Shown one piece after another: positions 42,712 through 53,141 of a stretch of 64,000 bases of DNA. Position 1 is the stretch's first letter. The number at the start of each line of letters is the position of its first letter. The notes under the pieces were generated by a model. That model was not told where the DNA came from. It worked only from the letters and a program-made list of their open reading frames with translations, and made no database searches. Position numbers and translations under genes: made by a program. Origin of the DNA: Lachnospiraceae bacterium (GTDB lineage: Bacteria > Bacillota > Clostridia > Lachnospirales > Lachnospiraceae). The stretch spans positions 62,001 to 126,000 of the forward strand of contig JAKSRR010000003.1 in assembly GCA_024403455.1 (NCBI GenBank). The letters run 5' to 3'.

Positions 42712-43245
42712 CTAAACTAAATAACTTCCGCAATACTCGCAGTAAGGATTACCTCTTGTTGGAGCACCGCAGTGAGGACAGAAGTCCGGTAAATCAAGGG
42801 GTGCCGGAGGTACATTACTATATGCTGTAGCACCTGTATATGCTGTGTTCACAGTAGGTGTTACAACAGGAGTGCTTACTGCATTTGCAATAGACGCACC
42901 AACAGCAGTTGCTACCATAGTGCCTAAGAAAGAACTACCATGATGATGGTGACAGGTACTATAGTATCTACGTGGTGGTGGTGGCGGAGGCGCCACATGA
43001 TGATGATAGTGCGGAGTCACCACTGGTCTCGGTGGTGGCGGAGGCGCTACCGGTCTCGGTCTTGGTGGTGGTGGCGGAGGTGCCATCGTTCTTGGTCTCG
43101 GAGGTGCTACCGGTCTTGGAGCAGCTCCACCCATAAGTCCACCCATGGGTCTTCCAGCGGAAGGTCTTGCACCGCCGAAGGCACCACCGGGTCTGGGTCC
43201 TGGTCCTGGTCTTCCACCGCCGGGTCTAGGTCCTGGTCCTGGCAT
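42712..43245 (-). CDS. Pro/Gly/His-rich protein with C-terminal zinc ribbon
   Basis: 177 residues. The first ~80 are Pro-Gly-Arg and Pro-Arg-Val repeats (RPGPGPRPGG; VAPPPPPRP), then come two His clusters (HYHHHV, CHHHHGSS), a short hydrophobic Gly/Ala segment (FLGTMVATAVGASIANAV) and a zinc ribbon (CPHCGAPTRGNPYCEYCG, two CX2C pairs). GAGGAG precedes ATG 43243-43245. The DNA has internal GGT/GGC-rich tandem repeats, so length may vary between strains. A membrane-associated zinc-binding protein is possible; function unknown. Confidence 0.75.
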   Translation of the reverse strand: MPGPGPRPGGGRPGPGPRPGGAFGGARPSAGRPMGGLMGGAAPRPVAPPRPRTMAPPPPPPRPRPVAPPPPPRPVVTPHYHHHVAPPPPPPRRYYSTCHHHHGSSFLGTMVATAVGASIANAVSTPVVTPTVNTAYTGATAYSNVPPAPLDLPDFCPHCGAPTRGNPYCEYCGSYLV

Positions 43246-43372
43246 AATAAATCTCCTCTCATATTATAAAAGTGTGTAATGTTTAACTTATGATAACATT
43301 TTACTCTATCTGCGTCTTTTTTATCAAGTTATAGGCTACGGCCTATCCTAAGGAAACTCCCCTTTTACGGAA

Positions 43373-44245
43373 CTATTCCCTTGCTGTACCATAGTATATA
43401 AGCGCAATCATATCAGGGCCTGTATGAGCGCCAATAATGGGACTAAGCATAGTACATTTAATCTTCGCATCTGGCGCAATCTCTGCAATCTTAATGGCCA
43501 TCTCCTGTGCATCCTGCATACAGTCAGCACAACTAATGTAAACCAAATTGCTTATCTCTGGATTATAGTTCCTTGCAAACTGCTCTAACATCCAAGCATA
43601 GGACTGCTTATTTCCACGCTTCTTTGCTACGGTATCTAACTTTCCTTCTGCATTGATATTCAAAATCGGCTTAATGTTCAGTGCCGTACCAAAGATGGCA
43701 GTTGCTGTACTTACTCTGCCGCCACGGCTTAAATACATCAGATCTTCTACTTTAAACCAATAGTTGATTTTCCCTGCATTCTCTCTAAGCCAAGCTGCAT
43801 TCTCCGCAAGAGTCATACCCTTTTTCTTATTCTCACAAGCGGATTCAACCAAAAGACCCATACCGCCGGTTGCACCTAAGGAATCAACCACTTCCACAAC
43901 AGCATCAGGGTAGGTATCCTTTAGCATCTCGACTGCATTTAATGCCGACTCATAGGTATTGGAAAGTCCTGAGGAAAGAGCAATATATAGCACGCCTTTC
44001 CCTTCCTTTACTGTCTCCTCAAAGGCACTCACATAGTTAAAGGGTGTAATCTGACTCGTTCTTGTCGGTACTTTTTCCCTCAACTTATCATAGTAAGCAT
44101 GCATATACTCACTGGATTCGGGAACCGCACAATGCCTAGACTCTTCCCCCAACATATACTCCATGGGAACATAGCATACATTCTCTGCAGCCGCATACTC
44201 CATATCAACATCTACTGAAACATCCGTAAAGATTATATATTCCAT
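43373..44245 (-). CDS. DegV family fatty-acid-binding protein
   Basis: 290 residues, full length. The N-terminal TDVSVDVD replaces the usual TDSTADL. TRTSQITPFNY and ALSSGLSNTYESA contain the two loops that hold the fatty acid carboxylate. DegV/FakB proteins present fatty acids to FakA kinase for phospholipid synthesis; FakA is not in the window. It is 28 nt downstream of the HD-GYP gene, so possibly co-transcribed. Confidence 0.88.
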   Translation of the reverse strand: MEYIIFTDVSVDVDMEYAAAENVCYVPMEYMLGEESRHCAVPESSEYMHAYYDKLREKVPTRTSQITPFNYVSAFEETVKEGKGVLYIALSSGLSNTYESALNAVEMLKDTYPDAVVEVVDSLGATGGMGLLVESACENKKKGMTLAENAAWLRENAGKINYWFKVEDLMYLSRGGRVSTATAIFGTALNIKPILNINAEGKLDTVAKKRGNKQSYAWMLEQFARNYNPEISNLVYISCADCMQDAQEMAIKIAEIAPDAKIKCTMLSPIIGAHTGPDMIALIYYGTARE

Positions 44246-44273
44246 GCCTTACCCCCAGTCACCGAAAATCTTT

Positions 44274-45779
44274 TTAAATGTCAATTTCTAATTTAGACCG
44301 TTCCTCTTCAGACCAATTGCGCTGCAGCATATATTCAGAAAGAATTCTTACCAGCTCTGCGTCCAGCTTTCCTTCTTCTACCATGTTCTTTAAAATATCT
44401 AATGCTTTCCGCAACGTCACAGTTCCCTTGTAGGGTCTATCACTACTGGTTAAAGAGTCAAATATATCCACAATCGTTAATAGTCTTGTAAGTACATCTA
44501 AATCTTCCGCTTTTAGTCCATTCGGATATCCCGACCCATCAAGGTACTCATGGTGACGAGCCGCCATCATACGAACACGATTATACTTTTCATTAAACCT
44601 GATTTCACCTAAAAGCTTATCAGTAAATACAACATGTTGCTGCACTTCCTGTCTTTCATCGGCAGTAAGCGTTCCCTTTAAAATACTAAGATTCTCACTT
44701 TCCTCTTTGGAAAGATATGGAATCACTTCACCATCGGGTGTCGTATAGGAGCGTTCAGCCATTTCTGCAATACGTCTCAAATCCACATCTGTCAAAAACT
44801 TTTTCGTATTCAGTTCATGCAGTTCTGCAATAAAGTTTGAAATACGAAGGTCGTCCATGAACCACTTGTTCTCAGAAAGTCTTCCTTCCAAGCAGTCAAT
44901 CTTTAACATTAGCTGTATCTTTTCTAACTTATTACGTACAGCATCTTCCTTTCCACCAAGTCTAGTAGACTTATTAAGAACCTGTCTACTGGTAATCATC
45001 TTACCAATATCATGCAGCATGGCAGCCATGTAAAGCTGTTCTCTATCATTCTCCGTGAAGAAAATGGAATACTCATCCCTCGTGTGACGAGCATTCAAAT
45101 CATCAATCATTTCCATACAATATTTCGCAACATTTCTTGTATGGTTTGCATTATAGTCCGTTCTAGCTTCAATAGCGTTCGTCAAGCAATCTACGAAAGA
45201 CATCATGAGCTCTTCCAAATCCTGAATCAGATTCAGGTTTGTAAGGGCAATCGCCATCTGCGAACAAAGACTGGTTACTACATCCTTATATTCATCAGGG
45301 AAAGGGATCACATCGCCGTCGTCATCCACACAGTTCATGAGAACCAGAATACCTTGTACCTTTTCTCCTGGCTTAAACATGGGAACAACTAACACTGACT
45401 TCGTATGATAAGAATGATCATTATCATACTTTCTAAAAGGAAGCAGATTAAACTCCTGCCCACCAGTATAGATATCAGGAATATTCAAGGCCTCCCTAGA
45501 CTCTGCAACGTAATTCAAGAGATCCTTTTTCCCACTAATAACAAAGGAGCCCTCCTCCACTTCCTCACCGCGACCGACGTAGGTTCCCGCCGTTTTGTTC
45601 ACGCTAAGAAGATGGCGGAAGACTCCGTCACTTTCAATGTATAAATCACCAGCATCTGCACTGGTATACTTCATACAACCATCCATAATAATATCAAAAA
45701 GCTTCAGATAAAAGCCTTCTGTGGATAGTTTGTAACCCAACTGAAGAATGTCATTGACATCTTCGGTAATTTTAAGCAT
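44274..45779 (-). CDS. GAF and HD-GYP domain protein, probable cyclic-dinucleotide phosphodiesterase
   Basis: 501 residues. The N-terminal GAF domain (about 20-185) senses a small ligand. The C-terminal HD domain has LHDIGKM and the HD-GYP hallmark HHEYLDGSGYPNGL, followed by IVDIFDSLTSSDRPYKG. An insert of ~90 residues lies between the HD histidine pair and the GYP part. HD-GYP enzymes degrade c-di-GMP or c-GAMP. No receiver domain is present, so control comes through GAF. Confidence 0.88.
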   Translation of the reverse strand: MLKITEDVNDILQLGYKLSTEGFYLKLFDIIMDGCMKYTSADAGDLYIESDGVFRHLLSVNKTAGTYVGRGEEVEEGSFVISGKKDLLNYVAESREALNIPDIYTGGQEFNLLPFRKYDNDHSYHTKSVLVVPMFKPGEKVQGILVLMNCVDDDGDVIPFPDEYKDVVTSLCSQMAIALTNLNLIQDLEELMMSFVDCLTNAIEARTDYNANHTRNVAKYCMEMIDDLNARHTRDEYSIFFTENDREQLYMAAMLHDIGKMITSRQVLNKSTRLGGKEDAVRNKLEKIQLMLKIDCLEGRLSENKWFMDDLRISNFIAELHELNTKKFLTDVDLRRIAEMAERSYTTPDGEVIPYLSKEESENLSILKGTLTADERQEVQQHVVFTDKLLGEIRFNEKYNRVRMMAARHHEYLDGSGYPNGLKAEDLDVLTRLLTIVDIFDSLTSSDRPYKGTVTLRKALDILKNMVEEGKLDAELVRILSEYMLQRNWSEEERSKLEIDI

Positions 45780-45879
45780 GTACTACGTATGCGCCAAAAC
45801 TACTAACGCATTGCCCCCATTGATTTTTTCTCCTGGACTCTCCAGACATGTTCATTATACCAAAATTATCCCTTTTCGG

Positions 45880-48800
45880 CTATACATTTATCGTCTGGCC
45901 CAGCGCAAAGGAATAAATGACTCTTTCCTTCACTTTTTTTCCGGTAGCCTGCTCCAAAGCTCGCTGGTAATAATATAGCTGCGTCTTATATCGCTTTACC
46001 AGTTCTTCTCCTGTAGAGACGGCATCTGTCTTGTAGTCCATAAGTACCAGACCATCCTCTTCCTCGAAGTATACGTCGATGACTCCCTGCACAGTAATCC
46101 ACTCATCTGCCGGGAAATCCGTTTCCACTTCATTTGCTGGAAGGCCCATGAAGAAAGGCTTCTCCTTATATAGCTTTCCCTTTTTATCAGCTTCCGCCAT
46201 GCGCCTAGCAAAGGCACTTTCATAAAAGCGAATTGCTCTATCCTCTCGAACTAACGCAGCGTCTTCTTTTTCAATGCGCTCACTCAAAATTGCCTGTTTT
46301 TTTGTCTCTGCAAAGAAAACGTCGTATGCTTCCTCTGGCAGATTTTTGAACGAAGTGAGTTCCATCAACCTATGATATGCTGTACCACGATTCATTCCAG
46401 TAATCACATCTTCTGCATCGTCTTTCATAAATCGCGGTTTTGTACGGGGTGGCTCTTCCTGGGTTTCCGGATACTTTGCCACCTCCCCTACATCCTGATA
46501 CGCTTTCTTCTTTAGATCCGTTACCGTAGTCTTATGATACAAGTTCTTTAGGTCGCTTCTTGGATAGGAAAATGCCATCTGATGCTGCAATTTTTCCAAG
46601 AGTTTCTCATCTACCTTTTCCTGTTCTAAAGCCTCTCTGCTGTAGCACTTTGTAATTTCTTCAGAGAGACTCTCCTCCGCAATGGCCTGCGGTGAAACAA
46701 AGGAAGTATCAGGTAGATACTTTTTATGAATAGCAGCCGCACGCATTCCTAACAGCAAAAGTTCTCCATAGCTGTTTGCCGCTAGTATATTCTGTTCTTC
46801 CACTGTCATGTCTTCATATTTCTGCCAAAACAATGTTTTCCCATCTGCATCCTTATTTCCAGAAAGCACACCGGTGAAAATCATCTTTTCCTTCGCTCTG
46901 GTCATAGCCACATATAGGGTACGAATATTTTCAGCAAGGGACTCTGTCTTAATAACTCTTCCCAGCATCGCGCGGCGAATCCCTGCACGTTTCACTCTTG
47001 TATCAGGATTGATATAATCTGTGCCCACACCAAAATTTGCATCGCATAACACTGCTCCTTTTAAGTCCGCATTGTTAAACTTTGAAAAGATTTTAGAGAT
47101 AAAACATACGGGGTATTCTAATCCCTTACTATGATGAATCGTCATAAGCTGTACAGCGTTTAATTCTTCATCCAAAATGCCGGCTTCTCCCATATCCTCG
47201 TCTCGCTGCTTCATAAGTTCCAAAAATCTACAGAAGTGGAATACGCCATGGAAACTAGTCTTTTCAAAGGCTTCTGCTCTTTCCATGAGTACATAAAGAT
47301 TTGCTTTTCGCTGCGTTCCTCCCGGGAAAGCGGTCATATACTGTATATATCCAGTCTCATCAAAAATATATTGCAAAAGTTCCCGTATCGTTAAGTACTC
47401 TGCCTTGCCTCTAAAGTCATCCAGCTTGCGAAGAAATGCATCCAGCCTCTCATCTTCTTCTCTAAGATGCAGCAAAATGTTATATAGCTGAATATGTAAT
47501 TTGGACGTATCTCTTTTTGATACATGATTTTTCAGGTACGCTTCTTTTAACTGTGTCTCCCACTCACCCGCCTTTGCCTTATATTCCGCCACAGCCTCCT
47601 CACTAAAACCACCAAAATGGGAAAGCATCACACCGTAAAGTGGAATGTCCTGCAGCGGATTATCAATCACCTTTAATAAATTAACAACATCCTTCACTTC
47701 TTTGGTATGGAAAAAACCAGTACGCGCCTCATAGGTAAAGGGAATTCCTTCTTCTTCGAACACTTCCCTAAATTCATCAGCACAGTTCTTTACACTTCGA
47801 ACAAGGATAACAATATCCTTATACTTTACTGGCCGCATAGCATCCGCTGCCCTATCATATACCCTAAATCCATTCTGCATCATCTTTTTAATGCGTTTTG
47901 CAACCAGTCTGGCTTCAAGAACACTATCACTGCACTCTGCCTCATCCATGGCCTCTAAGCTGACAGTTCCTTTCTCCTCCGCCGCCCCATCCATGGCACT
48001 GCTTCCACTGCTCTTCTGAGGCTTATTAACAAGCAAAACTTCTGTGCGATTATCTTCTCCCGAAGCAGGATTCTGTCCCTCTTTATAATCAGCCCCGGTG
48101 TATAATCTTGCTTTTTCATCATAATCAATCCCACCCAAAGGCTTTATCATAATCTTTTCAAAGATATGATTGGCAAAGGAAAGCACTTCTTCTCTACTAC
48201 GGAAGTTCTGGTTCAGATCAATTCGAATCTTTTCTCCCTGCTGCCCAAATGTGTGATACTTGTCTAAGAAAATCTGTGGTCTTGCATTGCGAAAACGGTA
48301 AATACTCTGTTTAACATCCCCTACCATAAAGTAGTGATTCTTCCCCTCCGGATGAACCAGAGCAGAAAGAAGTGCCTCCTGCAAGTAGCTGGAATCCTGG
48401 TACTCATCCACCATAATTTCTTTAAAAAATTCCTGATATTCTTTTGCAATCTGCGTCGGTACTCTTTCTCCATCCTCCCGCTTTTCAGTCAGAATATCGT
48501 ATGCAAAATGCTCTATATCACTAAAATCAACAATCTTTCGTTCTCTCTTTGTTCTAGCAAAATCTGCCATGAACTCTTCCACTAAAAGTAATAACTCTCT
48601 AGTATAAACGGCTGTTTCTTTTAACTCCTGGAGTCTTTCCTCTACCCCCACCGAAAAATAATTCTGTTGTAGCGTTTTTATAGAAGCAGCCACTGCATTT
48701 CGGTATGCTTTCACCTGCTCGGTAATTAGCTTGTCCTGGTTCTTTTTGCGGCCAGCCTCCCCCGGCTTACATGCCAAAATAGTTCGTTTTTCTTCATAGC

Positions 48801-49656
48801 TTTCTGCGGCAAGAAACCTCTCACAAATATCCAAAAGATCCCTGCATGGTTTCTCATAGTTATCTGTGTTCTCACTCTCCTGCATTAATCGGAGCGCATA
48901 CTGCATACGCTTCTTATTCTCTTCCATCAACTGTATGGCGCTCTCCATGCACATCATCCACCAGGTTGATGTTTCATACTGTTTACAGGCTTCCTCTGTA
49001 TACTCTGCCAGACACCGCTTTACAAATTCTGCAGGTTCTGCCAAACCGTCTGCATAAGCAGCTACTGCTAGAATCATTTCTTCTATGGCGCTTCCCTTAC
49101 CGGTATGGTCATAGCATTCCACCAGACGGCTGAAAGCTATGCTTTCCTCATCTGCACCTTGCTTTGCGCCATTCTCTTCGGCAATTCCATCCTCTGCCAT
49201 ATTCTTTGCTATGCTCTGATAGTGACGTTCCATCAGGGCATGCACCACCTCATCCTTTAATAACTTTCCTTCCCCCTCATCCATAAGACGATAGATCGGG
49301 TCGAGCCCAATACTACTATAATGATTGCGCACCAAAAAGGCACAGAAAGAATCAATAGTACAAATATGTGCATTATGAAGAAGCATCTCCTGTCTTAGAA
49401 GATGTCCATTCTCTGGATCTTCTGATAGCGCCTCACGAATCTGCTTTCCAATCCTTTCTCGCATCTCTGCTGCTGCAGCCTTGGTAAATGTCACAATCAA
49501 AAGTCTGTCTACATCCACTGGATGTTCCTTATCAGTAATCAACGCCCTAATTCTTCCGGTAAGCGTCTGGGTCTTTCCACTACCTGCTGCTGCCGCTACC
49601 AAAATATCTGCGTCTCTTGTATCTACAACTTTCTGCTGATCAACTGTATAATCCAT
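45880..49656 (-). CDS. addA: ATP-dependent helicase/nuclease subunit A
   Basis: 1258 residues, full length. UvrD-like helicase with Walker A AAAAGSGKTQTL (21-32), motif II VDEYQDSS, motif III GDVKQSIYRFRNA, motif VI VAMTRAKEKMIF and a C-terminal RecB-type nuclease with GVIDVYFEE and LMDYKTDAV. With AddB it processes double-strand breaks for RecA-dependent repair up to a Chi-like site. It starts 11 nt after the addB stop. Confidence 0.96.
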   Translation of the reverse strand: MDYTVDQQKVVDTRDADILVAAAAGSGKTQTLTGRIRALITDKEHPVDVDRLLIVTFTKAAAAEMRERIGKQIREALSEDPENGHLLRQEMLLHNAHICTIDSFCAFLVRNHYSSIGLDPIYRLMDEGEGKLLKDEVVHALMERHYQSIAKNMAEDGIAEENGAKQGADEESIAFSRLVECYDHTGKGSAIEEMILAVAAYADGLAEPAEFVKRCLAEYTEEACKQYETSTWWMMCMESAIQLMEENKKRMQYALRLMQESENTDNYEKPCRDLLDICERFLAAESYEEKRTILACKPGEAGRKKNQDKLITEQVKAYRNAVAASIKTLQQNYFSVGVEERLQELKETAVYTRELLLLVEEFMADFARTKRERKIVDFSDIEHFAYDILTEKREDGERVPTQIAKEYQEFFKEIMVDEYQDSSYLQEALLSALVHPEGKNHYFMVGDVKQSIYRFRNARPQIFLDKYHTFGQQGEKIRIDLNQNFRSREEVLSFANHIFEKIMIKPLGGIDYDEKARLYTGADYKEGQNPASGEDNRTEVLLVNKPQKSSGSSAMDGAAEEKGTVSLEAMDEAECSDSVLEARLVAKRIKKMMQNGFRVYDRAADAMRPVKYKDIVILVRSVKNCADEFREVFEEEGIPFTYEARTGFFHTKEVKDVVNLLKVIDNPLQDIPLYGVMLSHFGGFSEEAVAEYKAKAGEWETQLKEAYLKNHVSKRDTSKLHIQLYNILLHLREEDERLDAFLRKLDDFRGKAEYLTIRELLQYIFDETGYIQYMTAFPGGTQRKANLYVLMERAEAFEKTSFHGVFHFCRFLELMKQRDEDMGEAGILDEELNAVQLMTIHHSKGLEYPVCFISKIFSKFNNADLKGAVLCDANFGVGTDYINPDTRVKRAGIRRAMLGRVIKTESLAENIRTLYVAMTRAKEKMIFTGVLSGNKDADGKTLFWQKYEDMTVEEQNILAANSYGELLLLGMRAAAIHKKYLPDTSFVSPQAIAEESLSEEITKCYSREALEQEKVDEKLLEKLQHQMAFSYPRSDLKNLYHKTTVTDLKKKAYQDVGEVAKYPETQEEPPRTKPRFMKDDAEDVITGMNRGTAYHRLMELTSFKNLPEEAYDVFFAETKKQAILSERIEKEDAALVREDRAIRFYESAFARRMAEADKKGKLYKEKPFFMGLPANEVETDFPADEWITVQGVIDVYFEEEDGLVLMDYKTDAVSTGEELVKRYKTQLYYYQRALEQATGKKVKERVIYSFALGQTINV

Positions 49657-49667
49657 TGTTTTCCCTT

Positions 49668-52600
49668 CTACTTCTGTCTGCTGTATCCATGCACTCGGAT
49701 GTTAAAATCACAAACTTCCCGATAATCGCAATAGGTGCATGTCATTGCATCATAAGGCTTCGCACTCTTTTCGCCGGATAGAATCCCTCTCACGTGTTCT
49801 TCGCAACGCTTTTTGGCCACCTCAATTACCTCGCCAAAAGACTGTTCTTTCGGTATCTGACTCGTTCCTGATGGTGCCCCATCCTTTTTCATTGAAAGAT
49901 GTACGACATCAGACTTTGCTCCACCAACCGCCATATCCCTATCTAATAATGTATAAGCAGCTTCCTCTTCCGTAATCAAACCAGACAATCTCAGTTCTTT
50001 ACGAATCCACTCCTCATAGGAAAGACTATCATCATCCTGAAAGGGATCTTGTATGTGATAATAAAACATCCCCGCGGGCGCCACTTCTTTTCCTTCATTC
50101 TCTTTACGAACTAGCTGTAATGCTTCATCCATATATACAGCCAGCTGCAGCTGCTGACCGTCATAAACTTTCACTAAATCAATCTTTTTATCCCCGCTCT
50201 TATAATCAACAATGCGAACATAAATCTTGTCATCCGTCTCTGCAATATCCATCCTGTCAATCTTTCCACGAAGCGTGACCGATACATCTTCCAAATCTTC
50301 CAGTTTCTGCGTACGCTTCATGGATACCTCGAACTTCATCTTCCGAAAAGCACCCTTTGCAATCTGGTATCCAACGCTTTCTACTGTACGAAGCAAAATA
50401 CGTTCCATACGCTCGACCTGGTATGCCGTGGATGCATCCTGATACAAAACTGCATCTTCATAGCGAATTGCTTCATCACGGGTAATGTCATGAAGAATCT
50501 CCGCAGCTTCCTCCCTCGTAATGCCAGCCCAGTCTTTTCCTACCTCCTGCAGCCGCATTCCAAACTTTTCCAACACTCCATGAAAGAAGTTGCCTAAATC
50601 CTGCACATCAAAGCGACTATCTGTTTCTGCAGCCAGTCCCAGTCCATACTTCAAAAAATGTCTATAAGCACAAGCTGCATAGCCTTCTAGTCTAGAAACA
50701 CTAATACTCAAATCCCTGCCAAAGAGTGCTGTAACCAGTTCTTTTGCTAACGGGAAAGAATGATAGGAATAAAATGCACCCTCCAGAAGCGGCTTAAACT
50801 GTTCTTTTTGCAGCTGATACAATGCTGTAAGCAGTTCTTTTTCTTCCTTACATCTTTCATTTTCTAGTAAGCCTGCAGCATAGTTGCAAACAAGATGCGC
50901 AAAGCTCTCTCTGGCATCTAGCTCCGACGTAATTCTAGAGATTTCTGGTTCCTGCATAGGTCTTCTTTTGGACAGTGCCGGAAACAGCCGTTCAAAGACT
51001 TCCACCAAATACGAGGGTCGTGCTTCTTTCCCCTCCATATCCGCTACACTGTAAGACAAATACAATTTCTCCGTTGGTGTGCAGACATTCATATACAAAT
51101 AAAGTCTTTGCTGAATCATCTTTTCCCTGGGCGTAGGGGACAACTCAAAACCACCTTCTCTAAAAAACTCTCTCTCCAAATCAGAAAGTAATCCTGTACC
51201 AGATACATTCTTCGGAATGATTCCATCATTAACCCCCAGGAAGAATAGTACTTTTACCTGAGACAGTCTTGTTCTCTCAATATCGCCAAACTGCACATAA
51301 TCAACGGTTCCTGGAATAATTCCAATCTCCATCTCACTAGCGCCAGCCTCTACCATCTCTTTATATTCTGCAAGAGACATCTGTTCTCCTGCTAAAAGTT
51401 CATGAATCTGTGACAGCACCTCCATCATATAGCCATAAATCTGCTCATATTCTTTCTTTCTCGCAAAATCTTCTTCTGCTTCAAAATATGCAACACGAGC
51501 CTGCAATTTTCTCTCCAAATCGCTCTTTTCAATAAAGGCATATAAATGCTCCGTCAGCACTGCAGCATCTTCTGTCTTTTCTTTTCCCACGGAAAAAGGG
51601 ATCTCTAATAATGGCATAAATAAATCAAACACAATAGCGCGAAGCCTGTTTACTTCCTGCATAAGCTCGCTATTCTCATAGAACCCTTTGGTAAACATGG
51701 CAGACCACTTCTTGCGTCCCCGAATATTCCGACTTTTCATGTACTGTGCCAAAAGATCCACTTCTTCTCTAGATAGCCCCGTCAACCCACTCTTTAAGAA
51801 TCTCATCACACTATCATAAGAAAAATCAGTCAGAATAACATCCATACCACTCAACACGTATTCCATAAACGGGTTCAATGTAATACCTGCTCCCTGATCC
51901 ATAAACAGAGGAATCTGACATGCCGAGAATCTTTCTATGGCAGCAGCTCTATACCTGGCAACATCTCCTGTTACCACAGCAATATCTCGGTAAGCATACT
52001 GTGCCTCCTTCACTAACCTGCGAATCTCTCGACACAAATAACTAATCTCATCCCGGGGACTGGGAAGTACCGCAATCTGAATATTTTCAGGAGTTCCCTC
52101 AAAAGATGCTTTTTCCTTTCTGAAAAGATTCTTCTCAAGAAATGCAAGGGATGGATTCCCAGAATATCTCTTTACACACTCACCATCCAGAACAACATCT
52201 TCTCCACGCGAAATCTTATCCAGTACAGCCAGTTTCACGAGAGACGCATAACTATTCTTTGTCAAATAAAACAAATCAGTATCTGCTGTCTCTTTTCCAG
52301 AAAGCAGCCGCTTTGCTTCTATCCCTGATATAGTTAAGGTCACCACAACATCCTCGGCACAGGAAAGAAATGCACGAATCACCTGTCTTTGCACCGGTGT
52401 AAATCCTGTAAAGCCATCCAAATAAATCACGCTGTCTTTCAGTAGTTCTGACTTTGGAACTAATCCAGCAAGCATAGATAGCTTTTCTTCGCCTGTAACA
52501 TACTTTTCTGAGAGTGCTGCTAAAAATGCCGCATACAAGGTCTGTAAATCTGCAAGCTTGCCTGCAAGGGCACTTCGTCCCTGGGCATACGCCTGCAAAC

Positions 52601-53027
52601 GTCCTACATCCTCAACAGTCATGCCATACTGCATAAACTCCGACAACACAGACTTCACTTCATGCAGACAACCAATCCTTTCCATACTTGTACCAAGAAC
52701 TGGTAATTTATCTTCTTTCTGCAAATCTCTGGCTACTTTACGAAGTACTAAATTCTTTCCCGTATCATCAATCGCAAGAAGTTCCTTTTTCCCCACTTCT
52801 TCAAAAATGCGATAGCAAAGTCTGGAAAAACTTTGCACATCAATATTCATAATCACTTTATTGGGATGTGCTTCCACCATGGCTTTCTGCGCTGCCATAG
52901 TAAACTGGTCCGGTACAATCAAAAAGAACTGTTTCTCAGGGAACTGCATTGACTCCCTAAGTACTTCTTCTCTTACATATGTACTTTTTCCGCTACCGGC
53001 TCCCCCAAATATAAATCGAAGTGACAT
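49668..53027 (-). CDS. addB: ATP-dependent helicase/deoxyribonuclease subunit B
   Basis: 1119 residues, full length. N-terminal Walker A GGAGSGKSTYV, an inactive-looking helicase core and a C-terminal nuclease with IVDYKSGDK. The 4Fe-4S cluster cysteines are present: one in YAACAYRHFLKYGL and three in CTYCDYREVC near the C-terminus. It binds Chi-like sequence and cuts the second strand, with AddA. First gene of the addBA pair. Confidence 0.96.
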   Translation of the reverse strand: MSLRFIFGGAGSGKSTYVREEVLRESMQFPEKQFFLIVPDQFTMAAQKAMVEAHPNKVIMNIDVQSFSRLCYRIFEEVGKKELLAIDDTGKNLVLRKVARDLQKEDKLPVLGTSMERIGCLHEVKSVLSEFMQYGMTVEDVGRLQAYAQGRSALAGKLADLQTLYAAFLAALSEKYVTGEEKLSMLAGLVPKSELLKDSVIYLDGFTGFTPVQRQVIRAFLSCAEDVVVTLTISGIEAKRLLSGKETADTDLFYLTKNSYASLVKLAVLDKISRGEDVVLDGECVKRYSGNPSLAFLEKNLFRKEKASFEGTPENIQIAVLPSPRDEISYLCREIRRLVKEAQYAYRDIAVVTGDVARYRAAAIERFSACQIPLFMDQGAGITLNPFMEYVLSGMDVILTDFSYDSVMRFLKSGLTGLSREEVDLLAQYMKSRNIRGRKKWSAMFTKGFYENSELMQEVNRLRAIVFDLFMPLLEIPFSVGKEKTEDAAVLTEHLYAFIEKSDLERKLQARVAYFEAEEDFARKKEYEQIYGYMMEVLSQIHELLAGEQMSLAEYKEMVEAGASEMEIGIIPGTVDYVQFGDIERTRLSQVKVLFFLGVNDGIIPKNVSGTGLLSDLEREFFREGGFELSPTPREKMIQQRLYLYMNVCTPTEKLYLSYSVADMEGKEARPSYLVEVFERLFPALSKRRPMQEPEISRITSELDARESFAHLVCNYAAGLLENERCKEEKELLTALYQLQKEQFKPLLEGAFYSYHSFPLAKELVTALFGRDLSISVSRLEGYAACAYRHFLKYGLGLAAETDSRFDVQDLGNFFHGVLEKFGMRLQEVGKDWAGITREEAAEILHDITRDEAIRYEDAVLYQDASTAYQVERMERILLRTVESVGYQIAKGAFRKMKFEVSMKRTQKLEDLEDVSVTLRGKIDRMDIAETDDKIYVRIVDYKSGDKKIDLVKVYDGQQLQLAVYMDEALQLVRKENEGKEVAPAGMFYYHIQDPFQDDDSLSYEEWIRKELRLSGLITEEEAAYTLLDRDMAVGGAKSDVVHLSMKKDGAPSGTSQIPKEQSFGEVIEVAKKRCEEHVRGILSGEKSAKPYDAMTCTYCDYREVCDFNIRVHGYSRQK

Positions 53028-53116
53028 ATCTATCCCTTTCCTTCGCCTTTCGTTATGTAAATACAGTATAGCATACCCATTCTTACTGATAAGTCCGCTT
53101 TATGACTCACTATAAA

Positions 53117-53138
53117 AAAGGACCTCTGCAGGTCCTTT
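53117..53138 (-). terminator. Terminator of the sigma-like gene
   Basis: AAAGGACCT (53117-53125) pairs with AGGTCCTTT (53130-53138); T/A-runs on both sides. It sits 4 nt after the stop. Confidence 0.8.
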
Positions 53139-53141
53139 CTT

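Noticed and set aside
42940..43269. Plus-strand frame rich in Trp, Arg and Ser
   Set aside because: A shadow of the Pro/His-rich gene; its composition reflects the repetitive GGT/GGC DNA of the other strand.
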